Shown: positions 1 to 10,569 of the stretch, in pieces
Position numbering within the stretch: position 1 is the first letter of the stretch
How the letters are laid out: each line of letters opens with the position of its first letter
Assembly: GCF_000372725.1 (NCBI RefSeq)
Contig: NW_005196094.1
Location: forward strand, 5,001-69,000
Direction: 5' to 3'
DNA length: 64,000 nucleotides
DNA from: Emiliania huxleyi CCMP1516
Lineage: Eukaryota; Haptophyta; Isochrysidales; Noelaerhabdaceae
Translations under genes and position numbers: made by a program
The notes under the pieces: generated by a model
Databases searched by the model: none
Seen by the model: the letters and a program-made list of their open reading frames with translations, nothing else
Told to the model about the DNA's origin: nothing

Positions 1-1203
1 TAACCCTAACCCTAACCCTAACCCTAACCCTAACCCTAACCCTAACCCTAACCCTAACCCTAACCCTAACCCTAACCCTAACCCTAACCCTAACCCTAAC
101 CCTAACCCTAACCCTAACCCTAACCCTAACCCTAACCCTAACCCTAACCCTAACCCTAACCCTAACCCTAACCCTAACCCTAACCCTAACCCTAACCCTA
201 ACCCTAACCCTAACCCTAACCCTAACCCTAACCCTAACCCTAACCCTAACCCTAACCCTAACCCTAACCCTAACCCTAACCCTAACCCTAACCCTAACCC
301 TAACCCTAACCCTAACCCTAACCCTAACCCTAACCCTAACCCTAACCCTAACCCTAACCCTAACCCTAACCCTAACCCTAACCCTAACCCTAACCCTAAC
401 CCTAACCCTAACCCTAACCCTAACCCTAACCCTAACCCTAACCCTAACCCTAACCCTAACCCTAACCCTAACCCTAACCCTAACCCTAACCCTAACCCTA
501 ACCCTAACCCTAACCCTAACCCTAACCCTAACCCTAACCCTAACCCTAACCCTAACCCTAACCCTAACCCTAACCCTAACCCTAACCCTAACCCTAACCC
601 TAACCCTAACCCTAACCCTAACCCTAACCCTAACCCTAACCCTAACCCTAACCCTAACCCTAACCCTAACCCTAACCCTAACCCTAACCCTAACCCTAAC
701 CCTAACCCTAACCCTAACCCTAACCCTAACCCTAACCCTAACCCTAACCCTAACCCTAACCCTAACCCTAACCCTAACCCTAACCCTAACCCTAACCCTA
801 ACCCTAACCCTAACCCTAACCCTAACCCTAACCCTAACCCTAACCCTAACCCTAACCCTAACCCTAACCCTAACCCTAACCCTAACCCTAACCCTAACCC
901 TAACCCTAACCCTAACCCTAACCCTAACCCTAACCCTAACCCTAACCCTAACCCTAACCCTAACCCTAACCCTAACCCTAACCCTAACCCTAACCCTAAC
1001 CCTAACCCTAACCCTAACCCTAACCCTAACCCTAACCCTAACCCTAACCCTAACCCTAACCCTAACCCTAACCCTTACCCTAACCCTAACCCTAACCCTA
1101 ACCCTAACCCTAACCCTAACCCTAACCCTAACCCTAACCCTAACCCTAACCCTAACCCTAACCCTAACCCTAACCCTAACCCTAACCCTAACCCTAACCC
1201 TAG
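1..1203. repeat. Telomere, (CCCTAA)n array
   Basis: About 200 uninterrupted copies of CCCTAA read 5' to 3', the C-rich strand expected at a left chromosome end, so the G strand is TTAGGG. One variant unit (CCCTTA) sits near 1075. The array ends sharply in a GGCGGCGAGG sequence. This fixes the window as a true chromosome terminus. Confidence 0.98.
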
Positions 1204-1919
1204 GCGGCGAGGGCGGAGGCGAGGGCGGCGGCGACGGTGGAGGTGAGACGCGCGGGAATCATACTGTGTAGGGTGCTGATTGTGAGCTGAGTGCATGGGT
1301 GTATGGGGTTCAGAAATTTGTGGCGTCGAGGTTTGTGCATTGGTGGCTGGCGTAGCGGTCAGAGGTTCGCCTTCGGGCCGGTTGGCTGCGGGTTCGAGGC
1401 CGGGCGGGGGGGGGAGGGGGGGCACACCTCACCCTCACCCCTCACCATCCTCAAATCCTCGAATCATCGAGATCATCGAGAGCGTCGTGAGCGTTGATTC
1501 CGTGCTGATTTTTGCGCGCGAGCGTCGCGATTTTTGGTCTGGTTGGTCCGTCGTGGCCGGTGCGCGGGAAACTCGCCGAAAACCCGCGCAGCCGGCCGAT
1601 TGTACGACCGAGGTCGCTGAGCCTTGGCGACGCGGCGCGCGCGTCGCCAAGGAGTTCGTAAAATGTCAGAGTTTTTTCTCCGACCGGCCTATACTACTTA
1701 CTAGCGTTGCAGAGGCCGCGGAGCGCGAAAGCCGAAACTCGCCGTAATACTAATACTAAGCCTAGCGCAGCGCGAATTCGCCGTCTGAGCCTAGCGCAGC
1801 GCGAACTCGCTCCTGTTCATAGCTGCGCAACCCTAGCCGAGCTCCATTTTTTGACTTGGCGCGGATTTCGTGACCGAACGCACGTCCAATGCTGCACAAC
1901 CCTAGCTTAGCTCCAAAAC
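1204..1919. other. Subtelomeric spacer, no gene seen
   Basis: About 700 bp next to the telomere with no convincing reading frame. It holds a run of G at 1404-1420 and a short direct duplication: CCTAGCGCAGCGCGAA occurs near 1761 and again near 1790. A CAACCCTAGC unit near 1829 recurs near 1898. Nothing else recognisable. Confidence 0.6.
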
Positions 1920-3357
1920 TCACCCCTTAGCCCCACCAGCACCACTCCCAATGGCACTGCTTCCAGCCACCCCGCTTGCCTCGCCGCACCGGCTGCCGCT
2001 GGCTCGCACCCGCTGCCGGAGCCCACCGCCACTAGCCACCGGCGACCTCTCCCCGTCATCTCCAGTCCCATCTTCGTCAGCCGCACCAGAAGCGGCCGAA
2101 GCAGCCCTGGCGTCGACAGTGGCTTCACTCGTCGCTGCAGCAGCCACCGCCTTCTCCCCTCCCGCTACAGCCGCCGCCGATGCGTCCACTGGGCCGGCCA
2201 GCCCGGATGCCGGCGCCGTTCCCTCCGCCGGTCTGGCTACCACCGCGGCCGGCACCGTCGCCGCGGCTGGCGCCATCGCCGCGGCTGGCGCCGCGGCCGG
2301 CGCCGCGGCCGCGGCCGCGGCCGGCGCCGCCGCCGCCGCCGCCGCCCGGGCTGGCCGACAGACTGGTGCCGGGACCCCGACGTCGACCACGAGGCGCTCC
2401 GCCTCCTGTAGCAGCGACCCGGAGACGCGCGTGACGCCGAGATAGATGAGCCAAAAGGTGCGCACGATGCCGACGACGATGACGAGCACGAGGACCGAAT
2501 CGTGCTGGCCACGGTGCCACAGCACGGGTCCCATCATGCCGAGGGTGAGGAATCCGCTGAGGCCGATGAGCGAGAGCGAGGCGAGCAAGTAGGGCGGGTC
2601 GACGCCGATCCAGGGCAGCAGCGCGCGCTCGTCCGTCCACTCAGCGCCGCTCAGCTCGCCGCTCAGCTCGCCCAGCACGGGCAGCTGCAGAAAGTCGAGC
2701 TGCGCGAGCGACGCGCCAAAGTAGCGCCGGTCGATGGTCTGCGCGGCGAGCGAGCCGGCCGCGAGGAGAAGGAGGAGAGCCGCGGCGGTGAGAAGGTGGA
2801 GGACGAGGGCCGAACGGAGGACCTGCGCCGCCCGAGCGAGAATGGGTGAGGGAGCCAACGCGACAGAGATGAACCGCACCACCCGCATCTCTCCGGGCCT
2901 CGCCTGCGCGTACAGCGCGCGTCGGAACGAGTAGCGGTAGAGGCAATTGTCGCACTGGTAGTAGGAGCGCGGGTTCGCCGACGTGCGCCTCCAAGTGTCG
3001 ATGCACTCGAGGTGGACAAACCGCATCGAGCCGCTGCAGAGGCACGGGGATACGAGCTTGCCCATCTCGGCGCCCGCGAAACAGATGCGACACACTGGCT
3101 CGTCGCCGTCGCCACCGCCGTCCGCACCCGCCGCCGTGCCGATCTGGGCCCCCGACGGGCCGCGCCGGCCGCCGCGCTCGCGGTACTCGGCCTCGCGCTC
3201 CCGCGCCCTCAGGTGCCATCGCAAGTAGCAGCACCAGCCGCACAGCCCGAGCAGCCGAAGCCAAAACGCCGAACTGAGCCACTGCACAGCAGCCTCGGCC
3301 CAGCCGAGAGCCCCGTCGAGGAGAGAGCCCTGGCAGCGCCACGGCAGCTCGGGCGGA

Positions 3358-3389
<32 letters not shown>

Positions 3390-5584
3390 GCGTTTCGGCG
3401 GCGGCGCGACGATCATCCTCACCTGCAGCGCGGCGCGCATCTCCTGCGCAGACGTGACGGCGCCGCGGACCGCCGGGGCGCCGTTGAGGGCGAGGATGAC
3501 TTCGCCTACAGCCGTGCGTCGCGCAACTCGAGAGAGAGAGAGGGGCCGCGAAGACCGCGAGACGCCATGCAGAGGCTGCCTGCGCGCAGTCCGGCCGCCG
3601 CCGCAAGCGAGCCGGGCTCGACGTACTCCACCTGCAGCGCGCCGTGGCTCGTGGCCGAAGCGGCCTCGTCGGGGGAAGAGCCGAACCTCGCCGGCGGATC
3701 GGAGCGGAGGGAGAGCCCAAAGGGGACGTGCGCCTCTGGCTTCGTGAGCACCACCTCCCTCGCCCCTCCGCCCGCCTGTGCGCCGCCCTCAGCCCCGCCG
3801 TCCGCCGCCCCCTCCGCCGCCTCCTCGCCGTCGCCGGGGTCGGCGGGCGCAGAGCCAGCCGCCTCCGAGCCGGCAGCGCTGCCTTCGGGTGGCGGCGCCG
3901 AAGGCAGCGCCTCGGAAGGCAGCGCCTCTGTGACAGCCTCGCCTCGCGACTCGTCGAGCGGGTTAGGGTCAGGGGTAGGAGAAGGCAGCGCCTCGCCTCG
4001 CGACTCGTCGAGCGGGTCGCAGAGCCAGCCGCCTGTGGGGCATGTCATGGACGTGTCGTGGACGTGTCCCGCGCCGCCGAGAGCGCCGCAGAGCAAGGCG
4101 CCGTCGGCCAGCAGCGGGCGGAGCGAGCCGAGGAGCGACGCGCTCAGCGACGCCGCCTCGTCCAGCAGCAGCAGCGGCGTGGCGCCGTACGCGGCGAGGG
4201 TGGCCGCCACCCGGACGGGCGTCGGCGCGGTGTCGACGTGCCGCAGCAAGTTGACGGTCAGGTAGACGGCAGGCACGTGCACGGCCGCAAAGGTGGGCAG
4301 CGTGTAGAGCAGCTGCCGCCCGATCCCCACGAGCCCGACGGTTGCCGCGGCGAGCGGCACGAGGAGCCCGGGGGCGCCGTCGAGCAGAGCAACCAGCCGC
4401 GGGTAGGAAGAGCGAAACGCGTCGGTCGCCGCGGCGGCCGTATCGCGAGAGCAAACCACGGCCGCCGCCTCTGCGCCGCCTCCGCCCTTCGGATCGCCGC
4501 TGCCGACCTGCTCCTCGCACAGCATCGAGAGGGCGAGCCCAACTGGCCGGTGCGCGGCGGCGGCGCCAAAGAGACTCCCAGACTCGACCTCGACCTTGGT
4601 GGTGCGGAGCGGGAGCACCGGCGCGTGCTCGTACTGCCAATACTGCCCAAAGTGCGGCGTAAAGCCCTGCAGCACGTGCACCTCGCCCGGCGAGATGGCC
4701 ACGCTCGCGCGCAGCCCCAGCATCCGCCTGCGCACGGCTGCGCGCTCCTCGCCGCCGTCGCCACGCGCCGCGGGCGCGACCAGCCCCGCCGACTCGAGCG
4801 CCTCGCTGGCGACGAGCGCAATGGCCGGCGTGCGCCGCACGTCGAGCGCCGAGCGGCCCCGCCCCTCCGCGCCGCGCCGCGCGTCCTCCGCGAAGCGGAG
4901 GCGGTACAGGTATCGGCGCACGTCCTGGTGCGGCCTCGCGTCGAGGACAGAGGTGCGCTCCCAGCCGGCGCCCCAGAGGAGGGAGCGGAGGCCGCGCCGC
5001 GCCTCGGCCTCCTGGCCGGCGGCAAACTCATTCACGAACGGGTACGGGTCGAGCAGCCGGTCCTCGTCCTCGCCGAGCAGCGGCGCGCACACCCTCGCCG
5101 GCGGAGCGCCAAACGGCGGCGGGAGGTCAGAGTAAAAGAGGTCGTACAGCAGCGGCGGCAGGCGGAGGAGGATGGGCGTGAGCTCACCCTCGCCTGCGGA
5201 CGCGGCGCACCAGCTCGCGCCGTCCGTCTCCCAGCACACGAACTCGTCGTCGTCCGCGCCTGCCTCCTCCTCTGCCACGTCGCGCGCGGGTGCGCCGTCG
5301 GCAGCCGGCGCGATTGGCCGGATCTGCGCGCTGGAGCCGTTGAAGATGAGCTCTATCCCCCGCGGGAAGAGTACCTCCGCCTGCTGCAGCGCCGCGCCCA
5401 CAGAGAAGGACGCGAGCGCCGGAAGGAGCCTCGCCACGCACGCAATCGTCGTCGGAATTGAGAGGAGAGCAGAGAGGAGGACGAGGTGGAGGAGCGCGGG
5501 GCAGAACGAGACCTCGCCGGGCCGTCCGCCGCCGAGCTTCTGAGCGAAGAAGGAGGGGCGGAGCGGCGCAAGGACGCGCAACAT
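1920..5584 (-). CDS. Membrane protein with PDZ and RING-variant (RING-CH) domains, putative E3 ubiquitin ligase
   Basis: Two exons, 5584-3580 and 3505-1920, joined across a 74 bp GC-AG intron (CAG|GC to TAG|GC). The join completes a PDZ-like fold reading GLRAGEVILALNG and gives about 1196 residues. Order: an N-terminal membrane segment (about 25-55) that resembles bacterial DUF1189 proteins, a long variable region, more hydrophobic helices near 460-510, an acidic Pro-rich linker, the PDZ-like domain (about 615-700), a polyproline run, a membrane segment near 745, then a RING-CH domain (about 805-862) with CRIC, CLC, H.EC and C.NC ligands. At least two further membrane helices and an Ala-rich tail follow. 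RING-CH proteins of the MARCH/Doa10 type are membrane E3 ligases. A fused PDZ domain is unusual, and substrate is unknown. The DUF1189 likeness is weak. Confidence 0.75.
3937..4017 (-). repeat. 54 bp tandem duplication with telomere-like filler inside the RING-variant gene
   Basis: A segment beginning CCTCGCCTCGCGACTCG occurs at 3937 and again at 3991, offset exactly 54 bp. The unique part between them reads GGTTAGGGTCAGGGG on the + strand, close to telomere repeat. Read on the gene strand, both copies carry GAG|GC, so the 54 bp unit could be spliced as a GC-AG intron or translated in frame as PLDESRGEA repeats. Confidence 0.7.
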
Positions 5585-5872
5585 TGTGTTTTCGCAGCGC
5601 GAGCCGACCCCAAAGCGAAGCGCCAGGAAATACCTTTTGTAGGGATTCTACTGAGCTCAGAGCTGTACACGGAGCGAGGGTCTGTACCAAGGCGTACAGG
5701 AACGATACAAGCAAGACTACATCAGCCAAGCCGCGGTTGAGCGGACGTCCGACAAACAGAGCAATAAGCAAGCCGGCCTGACACGTCCCGCACATGTCCC
5801 TGTTCACACAGACATCTCGCTACTCGAGTATAATCGACCCCTGTTAAGTGACTCGTTCGCTTACCACCCACT
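5585..5872. other. Divergent intergenic region
   Basis: About 290 bp between the start of the minus-strand RING-variant gene and the start of the plus-strand Pro/Ala-rich gene. Lower GC than its neighbours, so probably holds both promoters. No specific motif recognised. Confidence 0.4.
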
Positions 5873-6598
5873 GTGATTTTGTGTGAGCTCTGTGTCTTGC
5901 TTTGCCAACAAGATACCTCGAGCGCGGTATGGGTGGACATGCCTGTTGAGAATTCTTTCTCGATCCATAAAAAGCGGGAGTGCTCGTTCGCGCGAAAACC
6001 GACCGAAATGTTTAACATGCTCCGAGCTGCTTGGGATACGCTCTGCGTAACCTCGCAGCAGGGCCGGCGTTTTTTCGCGCAGTCCACGCCGGCGATCGAG
6101 TGCCGTGAGGACGTGCTTCTGTCGCCGCCGGCGCCGCGGGTGTTGCAGTTCTCGCCGCCCACCGACCACCAGCTGAAGCGCTCCGGAAGGAAGCTCAGGG
6201 GCTCAGGCAGCAGCTCGGGCGCGCCTTCGCGCCAGCAGCGCACTGTCGCGCCGTCGCAAGAGCAGCACCGCCGCAGATCGCGGCGTCCGACGCGTCAGGA
6301 GCTCATCGCGGGACAGCACCCACCGGCGCCTCTCCCGGCCATCACAAAGCGCAGGCCCGCGATGAAGCGCTCGTCGCAGCAGCAGCCCAAGCGGCCGCCT
6401 TCGCGCCGATCCCCGCAGCCGTCGGACAGGCCGGCGCCCCTGCGCCGGCGGTCGAGCCGCGTGACCGCAGGCGGCGAGGGAGGACCGGCGCAGCCTTCTC
6501 CCGAGCCGGCCTCACTGCCGCCGGTGGACAGCGGTGCGTGCCTCGACGACGGAAGCTCTATCGTCGCCGAGCCCGTCGCGCTGCCGGCGTCGTCCTCC

Positions 6599-6633
<35 letters not shown>

Positions 6634-7972
6634 CCCGCCCCCGCGCCCGCCACCGGCCAGGGTGATGGCGGCACTGGCGTCCCGCGGCCGCCGCCGCAAC
6701 CTCCCCATCGCCAAGCGCCGTGGCGCCGTCAGTCACGCCCGCGCGAGGCTCTCGCGCGGCTACCTCGCCACGACCGCCGCGGCGGCGAGGATCCTCGAGG
6801 CGGCACCTGCCCTCGACGAGGGCCCGACCCGCACGGCGGCCCATGGCGCTGCTTGCACTGGCCAGCCCGCGGCGGGTTCGACCGAGGAGGTTCTGATCGA
6901 GGAGGGAGCGGCGGAGGAGGAGGCGTCGCCGCAGTGGCTCGACGCCGAGCCGTGGCCTGCCAAGGCCTCGTCGCTGCGTTTCGGGTCGCTGCGGTTGGAG
7001 TCCCTGCCTCCGCTTCCGCCGGCGGTGGTGCGCGCCCTCGCATCGCGCGGGAGCAACTCGCGCAAGCGGCCGGCAGCGACGCAGCTCCGCCCGCCCGCCC
7101 GCAGCCACTCCTCGCGCGGCCGCCTGGCGGCGCTCGGCGTAGCCGCGTCCTCTCGGGCGATGGCCAGCGCCGTCCTTCCCTCGGTTGCCGGAGCTGCTCC
7201 CGATGTCGCGGCTGCAGAGGCTGGCGAGGACTTTGGCTCGGGCGCGGAGGCGGCAGAGGCGGACGAGGCGTTGGAGGCGCAGGCGGCCGCGGGGGAGGAG
7301 CGGCCGTCGGAGGCGGTGGAGCAGGCGGTGGAGGCAGAGGAGCAGGCGGCGGCGGAGGCGGAGACAGAGCAGGCGGAGGCGGCGGCGGCGGCGGCGGCGG
7401 CGGAGGCGGAGGCGGAGGCCGAGGCCGAGGCCGAGGCCGAGGCGGAGGCGGCCAATGCGGCAGCAATCGCCGCATCGGCGGTGGAAGAGGCTGCTGTCGC
7501 AGCGATGGCGGTAGAGGCGTCGTCAGTCGCCGTGGCATGGTGCGCGCAGGAGGATGTCGGCGGCGCACCGCAGCCGGCAGCGCGGCGCCTCGTGCGCAAG
7601 CGCAACGTGAGCTGGGCGAAGAGCGACTCGCTGTGCAGCATCCGCTTCTACGTGCCCGAGGAGGAGGGAGGCCGCCCGCTCGACTCTTCGCCCGCCCCGA
7701 CGCCGCCCGAGAGCCCGACCAAGCGCGCCAAGCGGCACGCGAACGGCTGCTTGATCAACTCGCCCCCGATGCGCAGCCGCAGGGAGTCGCAGCCCGGCCT
7801 CCTGCTCGCCAAGCGGACTGCGCGGCACCTACAGTGGGCGCAGCTGCAGCGGAACGCCCCTGCCAAGCGAGGCGGCCCATCGAACTCACCGCCGCACCGG
7901 CCGACGAGCCGTGGCCAAATCGCCGCGCAACTAGCGGCGGCGGCGAGCGCGCCGGATGTGGACCCTTCCTAG
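5873..7972 (+). CDS. Low-complexity Pro/Ala/Glu-rich protein with a C-terminal RVxF-like motif
   Basis: Open frame of 699 codons; a start at the ATG at 6008 (MFNMLRAAW) is also plausible. The body is disordered: basic stretches, a polyproline run (about 245-260) and an Ala/Glu-rich stretch (about 450-560) coded by GGCGGAGGC-type repeats. The C-terminal part holds KRNVSWAKSDSLCSIRFY. That pattern resembles the RVxF/W docking site for protein phosphatase 1 (compare TVTW in PNUTS-type proteins) followed by a short beta-like stretch. An SPTKRAKR stretch near the end looks like a nuclear localisation signal. No catalytic domain recognised. A nuclear PP1-binding scaffold is an inference; codon structure supports a real gene, because the frame stays open through compositionally mixed sequence. 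Confidence 0.55.
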
Positions 7973-8242
7973 GAGCAAAGGAGGCGGAGGCCTCTGCTCG
8001 AACCTTTACTCTCTGATGCGGGATCCGCCGCACCATTCGCGTCGCCAGCGCCGCCCACGAGGATCTTGCACGCTGGCGCACTGCGACGCGTGCGAGCACG
8101 TGGACACCGGTGTGGGATGAGTGTGGCGGCGACGGCCGACGCGTGCATGGCCATTGTCGATGTAATGCATGTATGTGTCGTCCTTTTTCACATGTCGAAT
8201 GGGAAAAACGTCAGCAGTAGACAGTAGGCGTACTCCAGACTC

Positions 8243-10471
8243 CTAACAACTAGCGGCACTGGACTGCGAGTGGAGGGAGGAGGCTGACCAGAGGCTGGCC
8301 GTGGCCCTCACCCGTGCTCGCGTCGCCTCGTTCGCGCTGGTCGCGCGCGCCTTTTCGCCCGCGTTCTTGCGCGGGGGTGCATTACGGGGTGCGGCAGCCT
8401 CTGCGGTAGCCTTGCGGCGGCTCTCTGACGGCCGCAGGCACGAAGCGCGTCTCTCCACGTCCCATGCGCAGCCAGTGAGGCGCGAAGCATCCCACCACAC
8501 CAAGTCGCCGCGAGCGAGAGCGCAAGCCCCGGCAGACAGATTTGAGCCAGCCAAGCGAGGGAGGGGATCCCGGCCGGGCTGTACCGCGACGCCGGCCTTT
8601 GCCGATCTGCTCTTTGGCTGGCTGCGCCGGGTGGCCTTTGCTCTGCGGCGGGAGTCTATCACGACTGCTGCCCGCGCACGCTGCGCCGCCGCCCTCGCCG
8701 CCGGCACCGGGGGGAGCGTGCTGGCCTTGTCAACGTTGTGCGGTCGGATGCGGTTCGCGACCAGTTCCAGCTGCGACTGCCTGTATGTCCGGAGCGCAAC
8801 GAGATTGACTTCCGCGCTTGTGCCAGGCTGCGCCCGCCACGGCTTGAGCCGCTGCGTGAGGCGATCCCAGGGCTCATACGGGAGTGAGAGGGCGCGCTCC
8901 AGGAGCAGCACAGAGCTCTGCACGGCACCGCCGGTGCCCGTCCCCGAGAATATGGACCTGAGCACGCTTCCAAGGCCGGTTCGTTCGGCCCAGTCCCTCC
9001 AAGGGTTGGGCTCCACACCAGCCCGCTGCTGCTTGCTCGGTCGCGATGGTTCTCGCTTGGCGGTGCGTGGCTTTTGACGCTCACGGGGAGGTTGCTGTCG
9101 CTGCGCGGCGAGCTCATCTCCAGACCAGCCGGCAAGAGCGGCATCCAGCTGGCGCAAGCGCTCCAGAATGGGTCCCAGGGATGATGCGGCAGCGGCCGAC
9201 GGTGCATCAACAGGCGCAGCGTGTCTCGATCCCGCCGTTTCGCAAGTGCCCTCGCGGGCGTCGTTGCAACCACTGGCTTCCAAGCGCTCGAGCGCGTTGA
9301 AATCGTCGTCGAGCGATTGGGCCTCGTCGGCGAACTGCTGAGCCTGCCGCTGGGCGTACCCGCGTGCATTTGCGTCGGCATCGGCGTAGAGCCGCTGCGC
9401 CTCGAGCTCCTCCGACGCCTCAGCCTCGATCGCTGCCTTTGCCTCTTGGTCGTGCTGCTCGAGCAGCGTGTGCGCCAGTGTGCTCGCCGCCCTTTGGATT
9501 TGTGCGCTCGTCTGCTCGTCCGCCTTGGCCGCCAGCGCCTCCACTTGCTCTCGGTCCTTGTCCCCACGGCAGCGCTCTGCTGCCAGCCGGCGCGCATCGA
9601 CCACCGCGGCTGCGGAGCCATCGGATCGTTCCGCCTCGGCTGCTAGCTCCGCCTTGGCCGCAAGCTCCGCCTTGTGCTTGCTCGCCCGAAGCCGCTCGGC
9701 CGCCATTCGTCGGCCCTCCTCCGCTCTGGCCTGGGCAGCAGCGGCAGCTGCCACCTCCGCCGCCTCTACCGCGGCTGCCTCGTCCGCGCTCAGAGCCGGA
9801 GGCCGTCTGGGGAGCGATGGCTTGCGGCTTGCGGGCCGCGTCGATGGCGCGGGTGCCTGCTGGCAAAGCCCGGCGGAGCTCGCTGGCGAAGGACTGCCGT
9901 CCGAATGCGCTGATTTCTCCTGCGGGGTGCTTTGGCTCGGACGATCGAGGGAGGCCTCTTGCTCAGTCACTGCATCGGGCAAGGAGAGCCCGAGGCGGGC
10001 GCGGAGCTCATCCACTGAGCGCTGCTGCCGCTGATCCTCAGCCACAAACTCGGACGGCACATCGATGGTTCGGCGGGGCATAAGGTCTGCCCCTGTCCTC
10101 TCCTGCGTGCTCTCCCCATCCTCGTTGCCGTCCGGAATGGCGGCCATATATCTGTGCGCCGGCGCGTGAAACGTCTGAACCAAAATTGTCACGCCGCTGT
10201 AATGAGCGCATGTGTGTGAGCTGTGAGCTGCCGTGAGGGTCCGCCCGCAGATCCGCAGAGGCATTTTGTGTATCCCGAGTCGATTGGTGTGTAGACGCCA
10301 ACGACTGGGTGAGCCATCCTGTGTGTAATTAATTGCGACACGGATCTCGCGATCCCGATAATCGCAAAAAAATCGGGCCGTCGGCGTCGCGGCTGTGCCG
10401 CCGCTACTTGTGCCGCCGCTGCCACACATGATGCGACATGGTGTCACATGAATCTCGCACTCCTTCTCCAC
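8243..10471 (-). CDS. Coiled-coil Ala/Glu/Arg-rich protein of unknown function
   Basis: 742-codon frame; the ATG at 10146 (MAAIPDGNEDGES) is the more likely start, since the first ~108 codons cross AT-richer promoter-like sequence and the shared element at 10221. A helical, Ala-rich coiled coil runs from about residue 230 to 380 with EAEASEELEAQRLYAD-like heptads. A second conserved-looking block, PWRDWAERTGLGSVLRS, lies near 505-525 and is followed by a Trp-containing helical region (SLPYEPWDRLTQRLKPW). The C-terminus is basic. No known family recognised. It converges on the upstream plus-strand gene. Confidence 0.5.
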   Translation of the reverse strand: MEKECEIHVTPCRIMCGSGGTSSGGTAATPTARFFCDYRDREIRVAINYTQDGSPSRWRLHTNRLGIHKMPLRICGRTLTAAHSSHTCAHYSGVTILVQTFHAPAHRYMAAIPDGNEDGESTQERTGADLMPRRTIDVPSEFVAEDQRQQRSVDELRARLGLSLPDAVTEQEASLDRPSQSTPQEKSAHSDGSPSPASSAGLCQQAPAPSTRPASRKPSLPRRPPALSADEAAAVEAAEVAAAAAAQARAEEGRRMAAERLRASKHKAELAAKAELAAEAERSDGSAAAVVDARRLAAERCRGDKDREQVEALAAKADEQTSAQIQRAASTLAHTLLEQHDQEAKAAIEAEASEELEAQRLYADADANARGYAQRQAQQFADEAQSLDDDFNALERLEASGCNDAREGTCETAGSRHAAPVDAPSAAAASSLGPILERLRQLDAALAGWSGDELAAQRQQPPRERQKPRTAKREPSRPSKQQRAGVEPNPWRDWAERTGLGSVLRSIFSGTGTGGAVQSSVLLLERALSLPYEPWDRLTQRLKPWRAQPGTSAEVNLVALRTYRQSQLELVANRIRPHNVDKASTLPPVPAARAAAQRARAAVVIDSRRRAKATRRSQPKSRSAKAGVAVQPGRDPLPRLAGSNLSAGACALARGDLVWWDASRLTGCAWDVERRASCLRPSESRRKATAEAAAPRNAPPRKNAGEKARATSANEATRARVRATASLWSASSLHSQSSAASC
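10221..10267 (-). promoter_or_regulatory. Element shared with 52703-52745, upstream of a minus-strand gene
   Basis: On the + strand the block GTGAGGGTCCGCCCGCAG is followed after about 10 bases by GCATTTTGT and then CCGAG. The same two blocks in the same order and orientation lie just 5' of another minus-strand gene at 52703-52745. Position upstream of both starts suggests a promoter-proximal element; it could instead be a short dispersed repeat. Confidence 0.45.
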
Positions 10472-10569
10472 ACTCCAGAAGAAGGAGCAGAGAGAAATTC
10501 AAGCGAAATCAGACTCTCCCGAAAATGGCGGAAAAAACTAATCGCGTGTAAATCGTCACCGTATGTGTC

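Noticed and set aside
1075-1425. Minus-strand frame ending in a Gly-Leu repeat
   Set aside because: The GLGLGL part is translated telomere repeat; chance frame.
2125-3720. Several 100-360 codon frames antisense or out of frame to the RING-variant gene
   Set aside because: Shadows caused by high GC at third positions; no domain, Arg/Ala/Pro composition.
3644-5461. 605-codon plus-strand frame opposite the same gene
   Set aside because: Arg-rich shadow with no recognisable motif, while the minus strand carries membrane helices and a PDZ-like end.
6729-7641. Two ~280-codon minus-strand frames
   Set aside because: Pro-only and Ala/Ser-only translations of the GGCGGAGGC repeats.
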